Assembly (NCBI GenBank): GCA_963921345.3
Contig: OZ001228.1
Coordinates: 186,001 to 250,000, forward strand
Reading direction: 5' to 3'
Length of the DNA: 64,000 bases
From: Hoeflea_A sp963921345
Lineage (GTDB): Bacteria; Pseudomonadota; Alphaproteobacteria; Rhizobiales; Rhizobiaceae
Program-made: the position numbers and the translations under genes
Notes under the pieces: generated by a model
What the model saw: the letters and a program-made list of their open reading frames with translations, nothing else
Told to the model about the DNA's origin: nothing
Database searches by the model: none
Shown here: one piece after another, positions 15,916 through 26,345 of the stretch
Numbering within the stretch: position 1 is the first letter of the stretch
Layout: every line of letters starts with the position of its first letter

Positions 15916-18081
15916 GTGACACTTCGGCTGTTTTTTATTGTGTGTTTCATTCTCACGTCAGGCCTGCCGGCGCGGGCAACACCGCCGACACCGACCGATG
16001 CGCTCGGTGGCCATGTCGTTGCCTGGGTCGAGGATCGAGATGTCGTGTTTCCGGTTCTCAAGACCGAGATCGAAGGCGATCTGCAGGGGGACCTGGCGAC
16101 CATCACCGTCCGCCAGGTTTTCGCCAACCCGTCCGACCGTCCGGTGACCGCCCGCTACCTGTTTCCACTCAACAAGGATGCGGCGGTGCACGCCATGAAG
16201 ATGCGGGTCGGGGACGAGATCGTCCGGGCCCGGATCGCCAGGCGCGAAACGGCGCGCCGCACGTTCGAGACGGCGAAGCAACAGGGCAAATCTGCCGCTC
16301 TGCTCGAGCAGCAACGGCCCAACATGTTCACCCAGGAAATCGCCAACCTGATGCCGGGTTTGCCGGTGACCGTGACCATCACCTATAGCCAGAGCGTTCC
16401 GCGCCGCGACGGCGCCTACGAGCTGCGCGTTCCGCTGGTCGTCGGGCCGCGATACGTTCCCGCGGCGCAAGCCGGCGTCGTTGCGGCTGTTGTCGACGGA
16501 GACGTGTCGACGGGTCCGCCCGGTATCGATGCCGCAACGCCGGCTCCGGGACAGTGGGCATTCGGACCGCCGCCCGCCTATCCGGAGGTGCCCGGTTTGA
16601 CAATTCCGCCAGTCGTGGATGCCGAGCGGGTTGCCATTTCGCTGAAGCTGGAATCGGCAATTCCCATCGCCGGTCTCAGCAGCGATACGCACGCCATCGC
16701 AGTTGCCGGTGACGAGCGTTCGAAGACGGTTGCGCTGGATGGCGGCAAAACGATAGACAACCGCGATTTCGTGCTGCGTTACCGAATGGCGGCGACGGGG
16801 CCGCAGGCGGGTGTGCTTATCCATCGCGGCCTCGAACAGGACACATTTTCGCTGTTGATCGAACCGCCCGGGCTGCCGCAGGAAGACGCGATCGTTCCGC
16901 GCGAAATGGTATTTGTGCTCGATACGTCCGGTTCGATGAGCGGCGGGCCGATGGAGGCCAGCAAATCCTTCATGCGCCTTGTGTTGAAATCGCTGCGGCC
17001 GACGGACGCTTTCCGCATCATCCGGTTTTCGAACGAAGCCAGCGAGTTCGGCAGCGACGCGGTCCCGGCGACAGCGCGAAACATCGCCGCCGGCACCCGT
17101 TTTGTCGATGGCCTGACGGCGTCTGGCGGCACGGAGATTGTGAGCGGACTCAGGCGCGCCTACGGCTCCGGGCCGCCGGACGATGTTCTGCGCATCGTGG
17201 TTTTTCTTTCCGACGGCTATGTCGGCAACGAAGCAGAAATCCTGAATCTGGTCGCTAGCGAAGTCGGAACGGGCCGTCTTTATACATTCGGTGTCGGGAC
17301 TTCGGTGAACGCTTACCTGATCGCGGAAATGGCGCGACTTGGGCGCGGCCTGTCGCGCATCATCGATCCCACCAAGGGCGAGGAGGCGGTCATCGCCTTT
17401 GCGGAGCGGTTGAAAACTCCCGTCCTGACCGACATCCGCCTCGACTGGGACGGGCTGTCCGTCAGCGACGTGACGCCCGATCCGATTCCGGACCTTTTCG
17501 AGGGCGATTCCATCCGCGTCATGGGGCGGTTTTCCGGCACCGGGACGGTCACGGTGCGCGGCAGGGTCAACGGCCGCGAGGTTTCACTGCCCCTGACCCT
17601 CGATCCCGATCGTCCGGACACGACGGCCGGCCAGGCCATCCCCCTGATCTGGGCGCGTTCGCGGGTCGGCGATTTCATGCGGGAAATTGTGGTGCCGCCG
17701 GCGTTGCGCCGGTCCGGCCTCGACAACGACACGCTGGAAAACATGGTGACGGCACTCGGCCTCAGACACTCGCTGGTGACCCAGTGGACGTCATTTGTTG
17801 CCGTATCCGAAAGGGTGGTCAACGACGAGCCGGGCACGGCCGAAGACGCGGACGTGCCGGTGCCCATGGTCGAGGGCGTATCCGATCTGGCCTATCCGAA
17901 TGCGCACAGGGTGCAGTTCAACTCGCCGAGTTCATCGGGCGGAAACGCCGCAGTCGCCTTCAGCGGCGGGGCAACGCCGGAACCGGCGCAGATCGCCAGC
18001 CTGCTGGTGCTGCTGGTCTTCCTGGTAGCCGCGTTTCAGCTGCGATTGCGCCGGCATGTTCGGCGGGCCGCTTCGGAATGA
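15916..18081 (+). CDS. Secreted VIT/VWA protein with TPEP-type exosortase sorting tail
   Basis: 721-aa exported protein starting at GTG, with AAGGAGA nine bases before it. Residues 1-22 are a Sec signal (LRLFFIVCFILTSGLPARA). A vault/inter-alpha-trypsin (VIT) domain spans about 30-160. The VWA domain starts with VLDTSGSMSGG near residue 335. The C-terminus is tripartite: TPEP at 687-690, a hydrophobic helix at about 692-708, then LRLRRHVRR. This is the layout of PEP-CTERM-like exosortase substrates. Being the only gene after the exosortase, it is the expected substrate; processing would release it from or re-anchor it at the cell surface. Confidence 0.9.
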   Translation: MTLRLFFIVCFILTSGLPARATPPTPTDALGGHVVAWVEDRDVVFPVLKTEIEGDLQGDLATITVRQVFANPSDRPVTARYLFPLNKDAAVHAMKMRVGDEIVRARIARRETARRTFETAKQQGKSAALLEQQRPNMFTQEIANLMPGLPVTVTITYSQSVPRRDGAYELRVPLVVGPRYVPAAQAGVVAAVVDGDVSTGPPGIDAATPAPGQWAFGPPPAYPEVPGLTIPPVVDAERVAISLKLESAIPIAGLSSDTHAIAVAGDERSKTVALDGGKTIDNRDFVLRYRMAATGPQAGVLIHRGLEQDTFSLLIEPPGLPQEDAIVPREMVFVLDTSGSMSGGPMEASKSFMRLVLKSLRPTDAFRIIRFSNEASEFGSDAVPATARNIAAGTRFVDGLTASGGTEIVSGLRRAYGSGPPDDVLRIVVFLSDGYVGNEAEILNLVASEVGTGRLYTFGVGTSVNAYLIAEMARLGRGLSRIIDPTKGEEAVIAFAERLKTPVLTDIRLDWDGLSVSDVTPDPIPDLFEGDSIRVMGRFSGTGTVTVRGRVNGREVSLPLTLDPDRPDTTAGQAIPLIWARSRVGDFMREIVVPPALRRSGLDNDTLENMVTALGLRHSLVTQWTSFVAVSERVVNDEPGTAEDADVPVPMVEGVSDLAYPNAHRVQFNSPSSSGGNAAVAFSGGATPEPAQIASLLVLLVFLVAAFQLRLRRHVRRAASE

Positions 18082-18089
18082 AGGGAGCG

Positions 18090-18605
18090 CTACGACGCGT
18101 GGCGCCAGCTGTAGGAGCCGGCGGCGCGGGCCGGTTGGGTGGCCGGCTGGTAGTAGGCGTCGATGCCGGGGAGGCGGCCTTCGGCAAGGCGGCGGATCGC
18201 CACCGGGTTGGTGACGGCAAAGCTGTCGATCCCGCAGCGCTGCATCAGCGGCACCTGGTCGATGAGCACATCGCCGGTGGCGCGCAGTTCGCCGGTATAG
18301 CCGTAGCGGGACCGAACGAGCGAGGCTTGGGAGTAAGCTCGCCCGTCATTGAACGCCGGGAACGTGACGGCGATCAATGCAAGATCGAAGATATAGGGTT
18401 CGAGTTCCGTCACGTCGTCGGCCGGCGCCAGCACGACGCCGACGCGACCGGACCGGCGGTCGGTTTCGGGCAGCTCCAGGAAACGCGCCAGCGGCACGAC
18501 AAGGCGCTCATTGGTTTCGCCGGCAAGGTCGGCGTCGGCATCGACGATCCGCCAGGGGTCGTCGGAAACGAAGCCATCGGCTTTCCAGAGTTTGGTCTCG
18601 GTCAT
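18090..18605 (-). CDS. DUF934 protein, sulfite/nitrite reductase partner
   Basis: 171-aa member of DUF934, a family found almost always beside siroheme-dependent sulfite reductase in alpha- and betaproteobacteria. Recognisable pieces are RLVVPLARFLELPETDRRSG, the hydrophobic VGVVLAPADDV and a conserved arginine-rich YSQASLVRSRYGYTGELRA region. It starts 13 bp after the stop of the reductase gene, so the two are cotranscribed. Its biochemical role is not established; electron transfer to, or assembly of, the reductase has been suggested for the family. It ends 8 bp from the convergent VIT gene. Confidence 0.85.
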   Translation of the reverse strand: MTETKLWKADGFVSDDPWRIVDADADLAGETNERLVVPLARFLELPETDRRSGRVGVVLAPADDVTELEPYIFDLALIAVTFPAFNDGRAYSQASLVRSRYGYTGELRATGDVLIDQVPLMQRCGIDSFAVTNPVAIRRLAEGRLPGIDAYYQPATQPARAAGSYSWRHAS

Positions 18606-18618
18606 GGCGTTTCTCCGG

Positions 18619-20289
<1,671 letters not shown>

Positions 20290-20342
20290 GGATCAAGCTC
20301 CCGACGGCGCGCTGCGGCCGCGTGGTTCGTGTCTGTTGCTGT

Positions 20343-20654
20343 TCAGGCGGCGGTTGCCGGGCGGAATTCGGCCTGCTTGCCGAGATCCGGACGGAAGGTC
20401 GGGCCGGAAGCGCGGATGCGTTCGCGCAGCCGGATCGGATAGATGTCGCCATCGATTTCCTGGACGTCGATCAGATCGACATCGACCACCAGATTGTCGT
20501 TGAAGGCCGACTTGCCGGCTTCTTCCAAAGCCTCGATGGCCTCCGGGTGACGGCCGATCAGAGCGTGGTCGATGCGCTCCTGCCATTGGCCGTTGGCGCC
20601 GAGCCAAACGGCAATTCCATCGGTCAGTCTGTTGGCGGTGAGAACTTTCATCAT
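20343..20654 (-). CDS. DUF2849 protein
   Basis: 103-aa protein of the DUF2849 family (MMKVLTANRLTDGIAVWLG start), which in rhizobia is encoded between cysG and cysI. The start was placed at the first of two adjacent ATG codons, preceded by GAGGAACGCC. It stands 27 bp after the cysG stop and about 50 bp before cysI, within the same operon. No catalytic motif is seen. A role in sulfite reduction is inferred from conserved neighbourhood only. Confidence 0.85.
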   Translation of the reverse strand: MMKVLTANRLTDGIAVWLGANGQWQERIDHALIGRHPEAIEALEEAGKSAFNDNLVVDVDLIDVQEIDGDIYPIRLRERIRASGPTFRPDLGKQAEFRPATAA

Positions 20655-20681
20655 GGCGGCGTTCCTCATCTTCGGCAGCGT

Positions 20682-22106
20682 TCAGGCTGCGACGATTTCC
20701 TTGGCTTTCGTCAGTGGCGTTGAATTTTCGAAATTGGCGCCGGCGACCGCGTCGCCGATGATCACCATGACCGGGCCGGTGAGCTCATTGCGGTCTTCGA
20801 TGGCCGGCAGGTCCTTCAGCGTGCAGTGGAGCAGCGTCCGGTCGGCGCGGCTGGCATTTTCGACGATGGCGACGGCAGTGTCGCTGGCAAGTCCTGCTTC
20901 GATCAGCCGTGCGGCCACCGAAGCCGCCACGGAGCGGCCCATATAGACGGCGATTGTGGCGCCGGAGATCGCCAGCTTGGCCCAGTCGGGCAGCACATTG
21001 CTGTTGAGGTCGTGGCCGGTGGTGAAGACCAACGACGAGGCGACCCCGCGCAGGGTCAGCGGCAGTTCGAAATCGGCGGCGGCGGCGAAGGCCGAGGTGA
21101 TGCCCGGCACGATCTCGTAGCCGATGCCGGCGTCGCGCAGCGCCGCCATTTCTTCCGCGGCACGGCCATAGACCAGCGGGTCGCCCGATTTCAGCCGGAC
21201 GATGCGCCTTCCCTTGCGGGCGAGGTCGACGATCAGTGTGTTGATTTCGTGCTGCGACTTGGAATGGCAGCTCTTGCGCTTGCCGACGGAAATGCGCTCG
21301 GCGTCGCGCCGGCCCATGTCGACGATCGCTTCGGGCACCAGCGCGTCATGGAGAATGACGTCGGCCTCCATCAGGGCACGCTGGGCGCGCAGGGTCAGCA
21401 GGTCCTCGGCGCCGGGGCCGGCACCGACCAGCCAGACATAGCCGCTGACCTTGTCGGTGTTGTGCAGCAGGTGCGTGGCTGCCTGCTGGGCGGCCAGCAG
21501 GTCGCCGTTGTCGACCGCGTCGCGGACGGAGTCGGAAAAGAAACGGCGCCAGAAGAGGCGACGGGTGGCACCCCGCGGCAGGAGCTTGTCGACGGCCGAA
21601 CGGTAGTGGGCGGCGAGCTGTGCCAGGGTTCCGAGCGACGGCGACAGAAGCTGGTCGACCTGGGCGCGGATCATCTGGGCAAGCACGGGACCGGCACCCT
21701 CGGTGCCGATGGCGACCGACACGGGGGCGCGGTTGACGAGGGCGGGTGTCAGGAAATCACAATAGTCGGGCTGGTCGACGGCGTTGGCCGGGATGTGTTT
21801 CGCCCGCGCGTCGGTGACGATACGCGCGTCGAGCGCGGCGTCGCCGGTGGCGGCGAAGACAAGGGTTGCACCATCGAGCTGCGAGGCATCGTAGGTGGCG
21901 TGAACGACCGTAAAATTCCGCTCGTTCAGCCAGGCCGCGAAACGATCGGCCGGGGCATCGGCGTAAACGGTGATGGCGGCGGCCGTGTTGGCGAGCAGAC
22001 GGGACTTGGCAAAGGCTTCCTCGCCATTGCCGAAGACGGCAACCTTGCGACCGACGACATTGAAGAACGCCGGAAAAGTGGACAATGTGCGGTTCTGATC
22101 GATCAT
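20682..22106 (-). CDS. cysG: Siroheme synthase CysG
   Basis: Trifunctional siroheme synthase, 474 aa. The N-terminal part is precorrin-2 dehydrogenase/sirohydrochlorin ferrochelatase (FFNVVGRKVAVFGNGEEAFA; VFAATGDAALD). The C-terminal part is uroporphyrinogen-III C-methyltransferase, with VWLVGAGPGAEDLLTLRA, DVILHDALV and IVRLKSGDPLVYGR. The start giving MIDQNRTLS is used because the longer reading adds an arginine-rich, non-conserved leader. It provides the siroheme cofactor for the reductase encoded downstream in the same operon. Confidence 0.94.
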   Translation of the reverse strand: MIDQNRTLSTFPAFFNVVGRKVAVFGNGEEAFAKSRLLANTAAAITVYADAPADRFAAWLNERNFTVVHATYDASQLDGATLVFAATGDAALDARIVTDARAKHIPANAVDQPDYCDFLTPALVNRAPVSVAIGTEGAGPVLAQMIRAQVDQLLSPSLGTLAQLAAHYRSAVDKLLPRGATRRLFWRRFFSDSVRDAVDNGDLLAAQQAATHLLHNTDKVSGYVWLVGAGPGAEDLLTLRAQRALMEADVILHDALVPEAIVDMGRRDAERISVGKRKSCHSKSQHEINTLIVDLARKGRRIVRLKSGDPLVYGRAAEEMAALRDAGIGYEIVPGITSAFAAAADFELPLTLRGVASSLVFTTGHDLNSNVLPDWAKLAISGATIAVYMGRSVAASVAARLIEAGLASDTAVAIVENASRADRTLLHCTLKDLPAIEDRNELTGPVMVIIGDAVAGANFENSTPLTKAKEIVAA

Positions 22107-22280
22107 ACCACCAACCCGTGAGCGGGCTTTCGCCCATCGGGCCACAATGTGGCGTTTCGCCCCTTCGGATTGAAGGAATGCTATGCTGCCCGCCCACGCG
22201 CGGCGGTATTATTTTGCTCAGCTGCGCAGAATTTGGAGTTTTTTTGCCCGCGCTGCCGGTCGCGCCACCAGGGCAGCCGA

Positions 22281-22958
22281 TTAAGCGACCTTGTCGATCA
22301 ATTCCGCACCCTTGTTTCGAACGTTGCCGACGGCCCTGGAGACCGGGTGATAGACGAGATCCGGTCCGCGGTTCCGGCCGAGCAGATCCATGGCCGATTC
22401 CGTCTCCGTCGACGGGTCCATCCAGGCTGTCAGCGCGTCCGGTTTGAGGATTGCCGGCATGCGGTTGTGGATCGGAGCGACGGCCGGATCGGCCGGCACC
22501 GTGACGATGGCGAATGTCGCCAGATCGAGGACCTTGTTGAAGCTCATGATGCCGGCGAATGCGAAAGGTTCGAAGACCGGCGTTTCGCCCGGCAGATGGA
22601 TGAGATAAGGTTGCTTGACGCCGTTTTCGGTTTTCCACTCATAGTAGCCGGTGGCCGGCACCAGGCAGCGGCCGTGCTCGAAGGCTGTCCGGAAGAACGG
22701 CTTCTCGGATGCGGTTTCGGCGCGGGCGTTGATCATCGGCCGCGATGCCGCTTCCTTGGCCCAATGCGGCACCAGCCCCCATTTGACAGGGCGAACGGCA
22801 AGCCCGTCCCTGGTGCGCGTCAGGATCTCCAATTCGTCGGTCGGCGCGACGTTGTAATTCGGGATGGGCCCGTTCTGCTTTTCAACTTCCGGTGGCAGTA
22901 TGCTCAAGTATTTTCGATATTCCGCCCAGGTTCCGGTTGTAATAAACCGCCCACACAT
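22281..22958 (-). CDS. SOS response-associated peptidase (SRAP/YedK family)
   Basis: 225-aa SRAP domain protein (HMCES/YedK), which forms a covalent link to abasic sites in single-stranded DNA through Cys2. The N-terminus MCGRFI is intact, and the conserved Asn (PNYNVAPT), Glu (GYYEWK) and His (HNRMPAIL) of the active centre are present. It lies alone upstream of cysG, 174 bp away. A fragment of a related gene is found in the tRNA-Val mini-island at about 36860-37040. Confidence 0.93.
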   Translation of the reverse strand: MCGRFITTGTWAEYRKYLSILPPEVEKQNGPIPNYNVAPTDELEILTRTRDGLAVRPVKWGLVPHWAKEAASRPMINARAETASEKPFFRTAFEHGRCLVPATGYYEWKTENGVKQPYLIHLPGETPVFEPFAFAGIMSFNKVLDLATFAIVTVPADPAVAPIHNRMPAILKPDALTAWMDPSTETESAMDLLGRNRGPDLVYHPVSRAVGNVRNKGAELIDKVA

Positions 22959-23010
22959 CCGCTGGTTCCTTCACAAATCCCGCTTAATCTCACTATTAGA
23001 AATATCCGGG

Positions 23011-23481
23011 GTGAATCAACAGGCAGGTCGGGGATCGGAGCGCCGGTCCTTGTCGAAGATCGTCAGCCATTTGCGGTTTCCCCTGCGGGTGCGGAAGAAC
23101 GCCACGCATGTCTATATTCTCGACGCCGGCGATCGGGCAGTGACGACCATAGCCTATTCCAGAAACGTGCCGCATTCCTTCGACTACGCGCGGCTGGTGT
23201 GCACGGCACAGGCGCGAGCGCTGACCGACATCTTCGAGGGCAAGAATCCCGAGCGCCCGGCGGTGCCGGACAAGGCGAAGGCGCCGCCGGAAGAACTGGT
23301 CTTTGCCGTCGAACTGTGGTTCGACGACGATAGCGCGGTGCAGCAGGTGCTTGCCCGGTTCGCCAAATCGACCCATGCGCAGCTTTTTTTCGATGCCATT
23401 CGTTCGGAATATCACGGGCGCCGACTGCGGGTGCGGCGGGGCATTCGCACGATCTGGGAAACCGATACCCGAAAAAAATAA
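23011..23481 (+). CDS. Conserved protein of unknown function
   Basis: About 156 aa from a GTG at 23011, or 143 aa from a TTG at 23050; the start is uncertain because no strong ribosome site is seen. The protein is basic at both ends (LRFPLRVRKNATHVYILDAG; RRLRVRRGIRTIWETDTRKK), lacks a signal peptide or membrane segment, and has an acidic central part (AVELWFDDDSAVQQVL). I do not recognise the family. Codon use looks native. A GC-rich palindrome (GGCGGAATTCCGCC) follows 15-30 bp after the stop and may be a weak terminator. Confidence 0.7.
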   Translation: MNQQAGRGSERRSLSKIVSHLRFPLRVRKNATHVYILDAGDRAVTTIAYSRNVPHSFDYARLVCTAQARALTDIFEGKNPERPAVPDKAKAPPEELVFAVELWFDDDSAVQQVLARFAKSTHAQLFFDAIRSEYHGRRLRVRRGIRTIWETDTRKK

Positions 23482-23788
23482 CGCGACCATCTGGAGGCGG
23501 AATTCCGCCCCCAGCGGGTCGAGCCGTTGCCCCGGCCAATTACCATTAGGACCCGACCGAATGGTCATTTCCAAAAGAAAGCCGGCGACCCTTTGAACAC
23601 AAAGCAATCGCCGGGAATGAAACAGCCTTTGCTTTTCTTTATGCTGCGAAACATGCGGTCACATTGCGTGAAGAATCCGGCGACAAAATTAACTCGGTGT
23701 AAGGATCTCTGACATTTTCGTGAGCGGTGCGTGATTGACAGACAGCGGTTCCGGTAACGGCATCCGTCGAACTGACCAACGGAGCGAC
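23482..23788. other. Intergenic stretch, little seen
   Basis: This 307-bp gap contains only the palindrome GGCGGAATTCCGCC near its left end and an AT-rich segment ahead of the cupin gene. No convincing gene, tRNA or operator was seen. Confidence 0.5.
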
Positions 23789-24277
23789 ATGGTGAAGAAA
23801 ACAGAAGATTCCGTCATGCACGGAAAATCAGCGGAAACATCCTCTCCCACGGTCGGATACTGGCACCTCTGGGCCGACGAGGAGGGCGTCACACACCAGA
23901 ACTCATGCCGGCTCGAAGCCTTCGAGAAAAAGACTTTCGCGCCGCCATCGCCCGACATGTGGGTGAAGCGGCTGACGGACAATGTCGACGACATTACCAT
24001 TCTCGTCCTGCAGCCCGGGTGGAGCGGCGGCTGGCACCGCAATCCCCGCGCCCAGTGGATTGTCCCGCTGGCCGGCGCCTGGTTTGTCGAGAGCATGGAC
24101 GGGACCCGGGTGGAGATGGGCCCCGGAGAGGCTTCCTTCGGCGAGGATCAACTGGCCCGACCCGATGCGGAGGGGCGCGAGGGCCACCGATCGGGCGTCG
24201 TCGGCGAGGTGCCATGCGTGTTGATGCTGGTGCAGGTGTCCGATCCGCCGACCGCGGGACGCCCCTGCCATCCCTAG
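23789..24277 (+). CDS. Cupin-fold protein
   Basis: 162-aa single-domain cupin-like protein. The start follows GGAGCGAC. The beta-barrel segment contains PGWSGGWHRNPRAQWIVPL, AGAWFVESMDGTRVEMGPGE and FGEDQLARP, similar to cupin motifs 1 and 2, although the usual HxH is reduced to a single His in GWHRN. The N-terminal 60 residues are polar. Such proteins are often small-molecule binding or isomerase-like; the function is unknown. It is monocistronic. Confidence 0.72.
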   Translation: MVKKTEDSVMHGKSAETSSPTVGYWHLWADEEGVTHQNSCRLEAFEKKTFAPPSPDMWVKRLTDNVDDITILVLQPGWSGGWHRNPRAQWIVPLAGAWFVESMDGTRVEMGPGEASFGEDQLARPDAEGREGHRSGVVGEVPCVLMLVQVSDPPTAGRPCHP

Positions 24278-24493
24278 CGGGCCGCGAGGGTTTCGGGTGG
24301 AACAATGCCGCTCGCGACAGGACGTCGGGGCACCGTCGGTTGCATTTACGTTTGCTTAACCGCAAGCGCGGGTTCGGAAACCGCCAGCCCAAATAGTCTA
24401 TATCCTGAGTTGTGGGACATGTTCGAGGGCTTTCCGCGCAAGCACCTCGGCCGACGCGGAAGATTGTTTCGGGTCGGGCGCGGACAGCCGGTT

Positions 24494-24988
24494 ATGACAG
24501 AGCAACAGGACATGTTGGATATGACGAATACCGGAAAACGGCGTGAATTTCTGCAATACGGCTCGGCTGTCGGCGCGGGTCTGGCGCTGGGCGCCTTCAC
24601 CAGGACGAGCCTCGCGTCCCAGCCCAAAACGATGGCGGACAGCGATTTCCTCGGCCGGTTCGATACACCGATGAGCGATCAGGAAATCAGGAAACTGGTG
24701 GTCGGCAACACCATGGACGGAGTCACGTTCAAAGGACAGGAATATCTCGCTTATCTCGATCCTGACGGGACCGTGGACAAGATGATCGGCGAGCGTCGCG
24801 AGGTGGGACGCTGGGACATCGAGAACGGCGGGATCGGCTTTCAATTTCCGACGCTGGCCGGCGGCAATCACTTCTTCCTGAAGGTCTACCACCACAAGAA
24901 CGGCGTTCTGTACAAAGGCTGGTCGCCGGACGAACAGCGCTGGGTCTGGTTCGTCACGGACCCCGGCAAAGCGGCCGAATTGGCCTAG
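24494..24988 (+). CDS. Tat-exported protein, DUF995-like
   Basis: 164-aa secreted protein with a Tat signal: MTEQQDMLDMTNTGKRREFL, then a hydrophobic stretch up to TRTSLAS. The mature domain (GVTFKGQEYLAYLDPDGTVD, GRWDIENGGIGFQFP, VYHHKNGVLYKGW) resembles the small beta-rich DUF995 family, though this is only a likeness. The TAG stop lies in the CTAG target of the IS element that begins at the next base, so the coding part is intact but its terminator has been moved more than 860 bp away (see 25887-25909). The physiological role is unknown. Confidence 0.75.
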   Translation: MTEQQDMLDMTNTGKRREFLQYGSAVGAGLALGAFTRTSLASQPKTMADSDFLGRFDTPMSDQEIRKLVVGNTMDGVTFKGQEYLAYLDPDGTVDKMIGERREVGRWDIENGGIGFQFPTLAGGNHFFLKVYHHKNGVLYKGWSPDEQRWVWFVTDPGKAAELA

Positions 24989-25851
24989 GCTGAATCGACA
25001 TTCATCGCATCCAGAGGATCGCGGCGGCGATATGTAGGAAGCTTAGGAAATGGATCGCACGTCGGTCGAAACGGGTTGCGATGCGCCTGAAGTGTTTGAG
25101 CTTGTTGAAGCAGCGTTCGACGGTGTTGCGGATTTTGTAGGCCTCGAAGTCGTATGGGATGGGCTCGTTTCGAGTTGGGTTACACGGTATGACCGCTTCC
25201 GCGCCGATGTCCGCAATCAGCGTGCGCAAGGCGTTCGAATCATAAGCTTTGTCAGCCAGGACCCGGCGGGGCGACAGTCCTTCGAGCAAGGCCGGTGCGA
25301 GAGGCGCGTCACCACGTTGACCGGGCGTGAGGATGAGGCGCAGGGGTCGGCCAAGAGCGTCGACGGCCATATGGATCTTGGTTGTCAGTCCTCCTCGGGA
25401 ACGCCCCAAAGCCTGGTCCCCCCTTTTTGGCCGCCACCCTTGCCGGTGGCCGCCTGCTGGTGAGCGCGCACCAGACTGGAATCGAGCGAGACATAATCGT
25501 TGTCGGGATCGTCGATGAGATGCTCGAAGACGTTCTCCCAGACACCGGCCTCGGCCCAGCGAGAGAAGCGCTTGTGGACACTCTTCCACTTGCCGTAGCG
25601 CTCGGGTAGGTCGTGCCAGTGCGCACCTGAGCGCAGCACCCAGAGGACACCGTTGACGAAGCGAAGATTGTCCGCACCTGTGCGCCCGGGGTCACCGAGT
25701 TTGCCGGGTAAAAGTCCTTCAATACGACGCCACTGCTCGGCGGTCAGTTCATAACGCTTCGGCTTCGCCATGTTGGGGCTCCAGATCATCGATTCTGGAG
25801 CCCCATGAATCACACATCTGTCCAAAAATGAATCATGAATGTCGATTGGAC
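24989..25851 (-). mobile_element. IS5-family (IS427-group-like) insertion sequence, complete
   Basis: 863-bp element with terminal inverted repeats. The left end starts GCTGAATCGACATTCAT and the right end (reverse complement) starts GTCCAATCGACATTCAT, identical at 14 of 17 positions. Both sides are flanked by CTAG (24985-24988 and 25852-25855), matching the short palindromic target of the IS427 group. It encodes two overlapping transposase frames. Ends, target repeat and reading frames are all intact, so the element looks recent and possibly active. Confidence 0.9.
25002..25771 (-). CDS. IS5-family transposase, two frames joined by -1 frameshift
   Basis: DDE transposase made from two frames. 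The upstream frame (25771 to 25385) starts MAKPKRYELTAEQWRRIEGL and carries the first catalytic Asp in SLDSSLVRAHQQ. The downstream frame (to 25002) supplies Asp in LADKAYDSNALR and Glu in RNTVERCFNKLKHFRRIATR. They overlap at the slippery run AAAAAGGGGGG (minus strand, 25428-25418), where a -1 shift joins GGGQK to the downstream DQALGRSRGG. Frameshifted transposases of this size are known in the IS427 group. All three acidic residues are present. Confidence 0.9.
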
Positions 25852-25886
25852 CTAGCCCTCTCGGGCCGTGCGTCTGCACGGTGCTG

Positions 25887-25909
25887 CCGGCAACCGGTCC
25901 GGTTGCCGG
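25887..25909. terminator. GC-rich hairpin right of the IS element
   Basis: Inverted repeat CCGGCAACC / GGTTGCCGG around a 5-base loop, 35 bp beyond the IS. Before the insertion it would have stood about 30 bp after the stop of the Tat-exported protein, so it was probably that gene's terminator; it may also end transcripts of the cysteine-rich gene on the other strand. No T-run follows, so confidence is moderate. Confidence 0.45.
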
Positions 25910-25982
25910 GCAAGCTCATCGCTCCGTTCGAATTTCCAAAGCTTGAGCAGCGGCCACCGCGTGGACGCACCTTCGTTGCAAA

Positions 25983-26345
25983 TCAGGTCGGAAGGACGTC
26001 ACACGAGCAGGGGTCGTAGCTCGGGTACCAGTTCGCATCGCCGCCGTAGTCGTTGAATGGTACCGAGACCTCCTCTTCGCACTCCGGCTCGTCGAATCTT
26101 CCCCTCGGCTCATCCAGGTAACAACAATCCTGCTTCCAGAAGGTCCAGCCTTGCGTTGCGGCCCAGCCGCACTCGTTGTAGCTGGTTAAGCCCTTGCCGA
26201 AAAAGCCGTCGAATTTGGACGGCTCGCATGACGGTGGACCGTCATTGAACTGGTTGTCGGAGATGAACCGGTCCGGACAGATCGGCTCACGCGGTTCGCA
26301 ACAGTCGAACCAGCCGGATCCGTAAGGTTTGTATTTATATGGCAT
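25983..26345 (-). CDS. Cysteine-rich acidic orphan protein
   Basis: 120-aa protein starting MPYKYKPYGSGWFDCCEP, with GGGAG eight bases before the ATG. It contains ten cysteines, spaced as two CC pairs (WFDCCEP, KQDCCYL), one CxC near the end (DPCSCDV) and single Cys elsewhere. It is strongly acidic and rich in Trp, Tyr, Phe, Pro and Gly, with no signal peptide or membrane segment. I do not recognise it. The composition could fit metal binding, a disulfide-rich secreted factor exported without a classic signal, or a peptide precursor. Its surroundings are less GC-rich than the window average, suggesting acquisition. Confidence 0.65.
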   Translation of the reverse strand: MPYKYKPYGSGWFDCCEPREPICPDRFISDNQFNDGPPSCEPSKFDGFFGKGLTSYNECGWAATQGWTFWKQDCCYLDEPRGRFDEPECEEEVSVPFNDYGGDANWYPSYDPCSCDVLPT

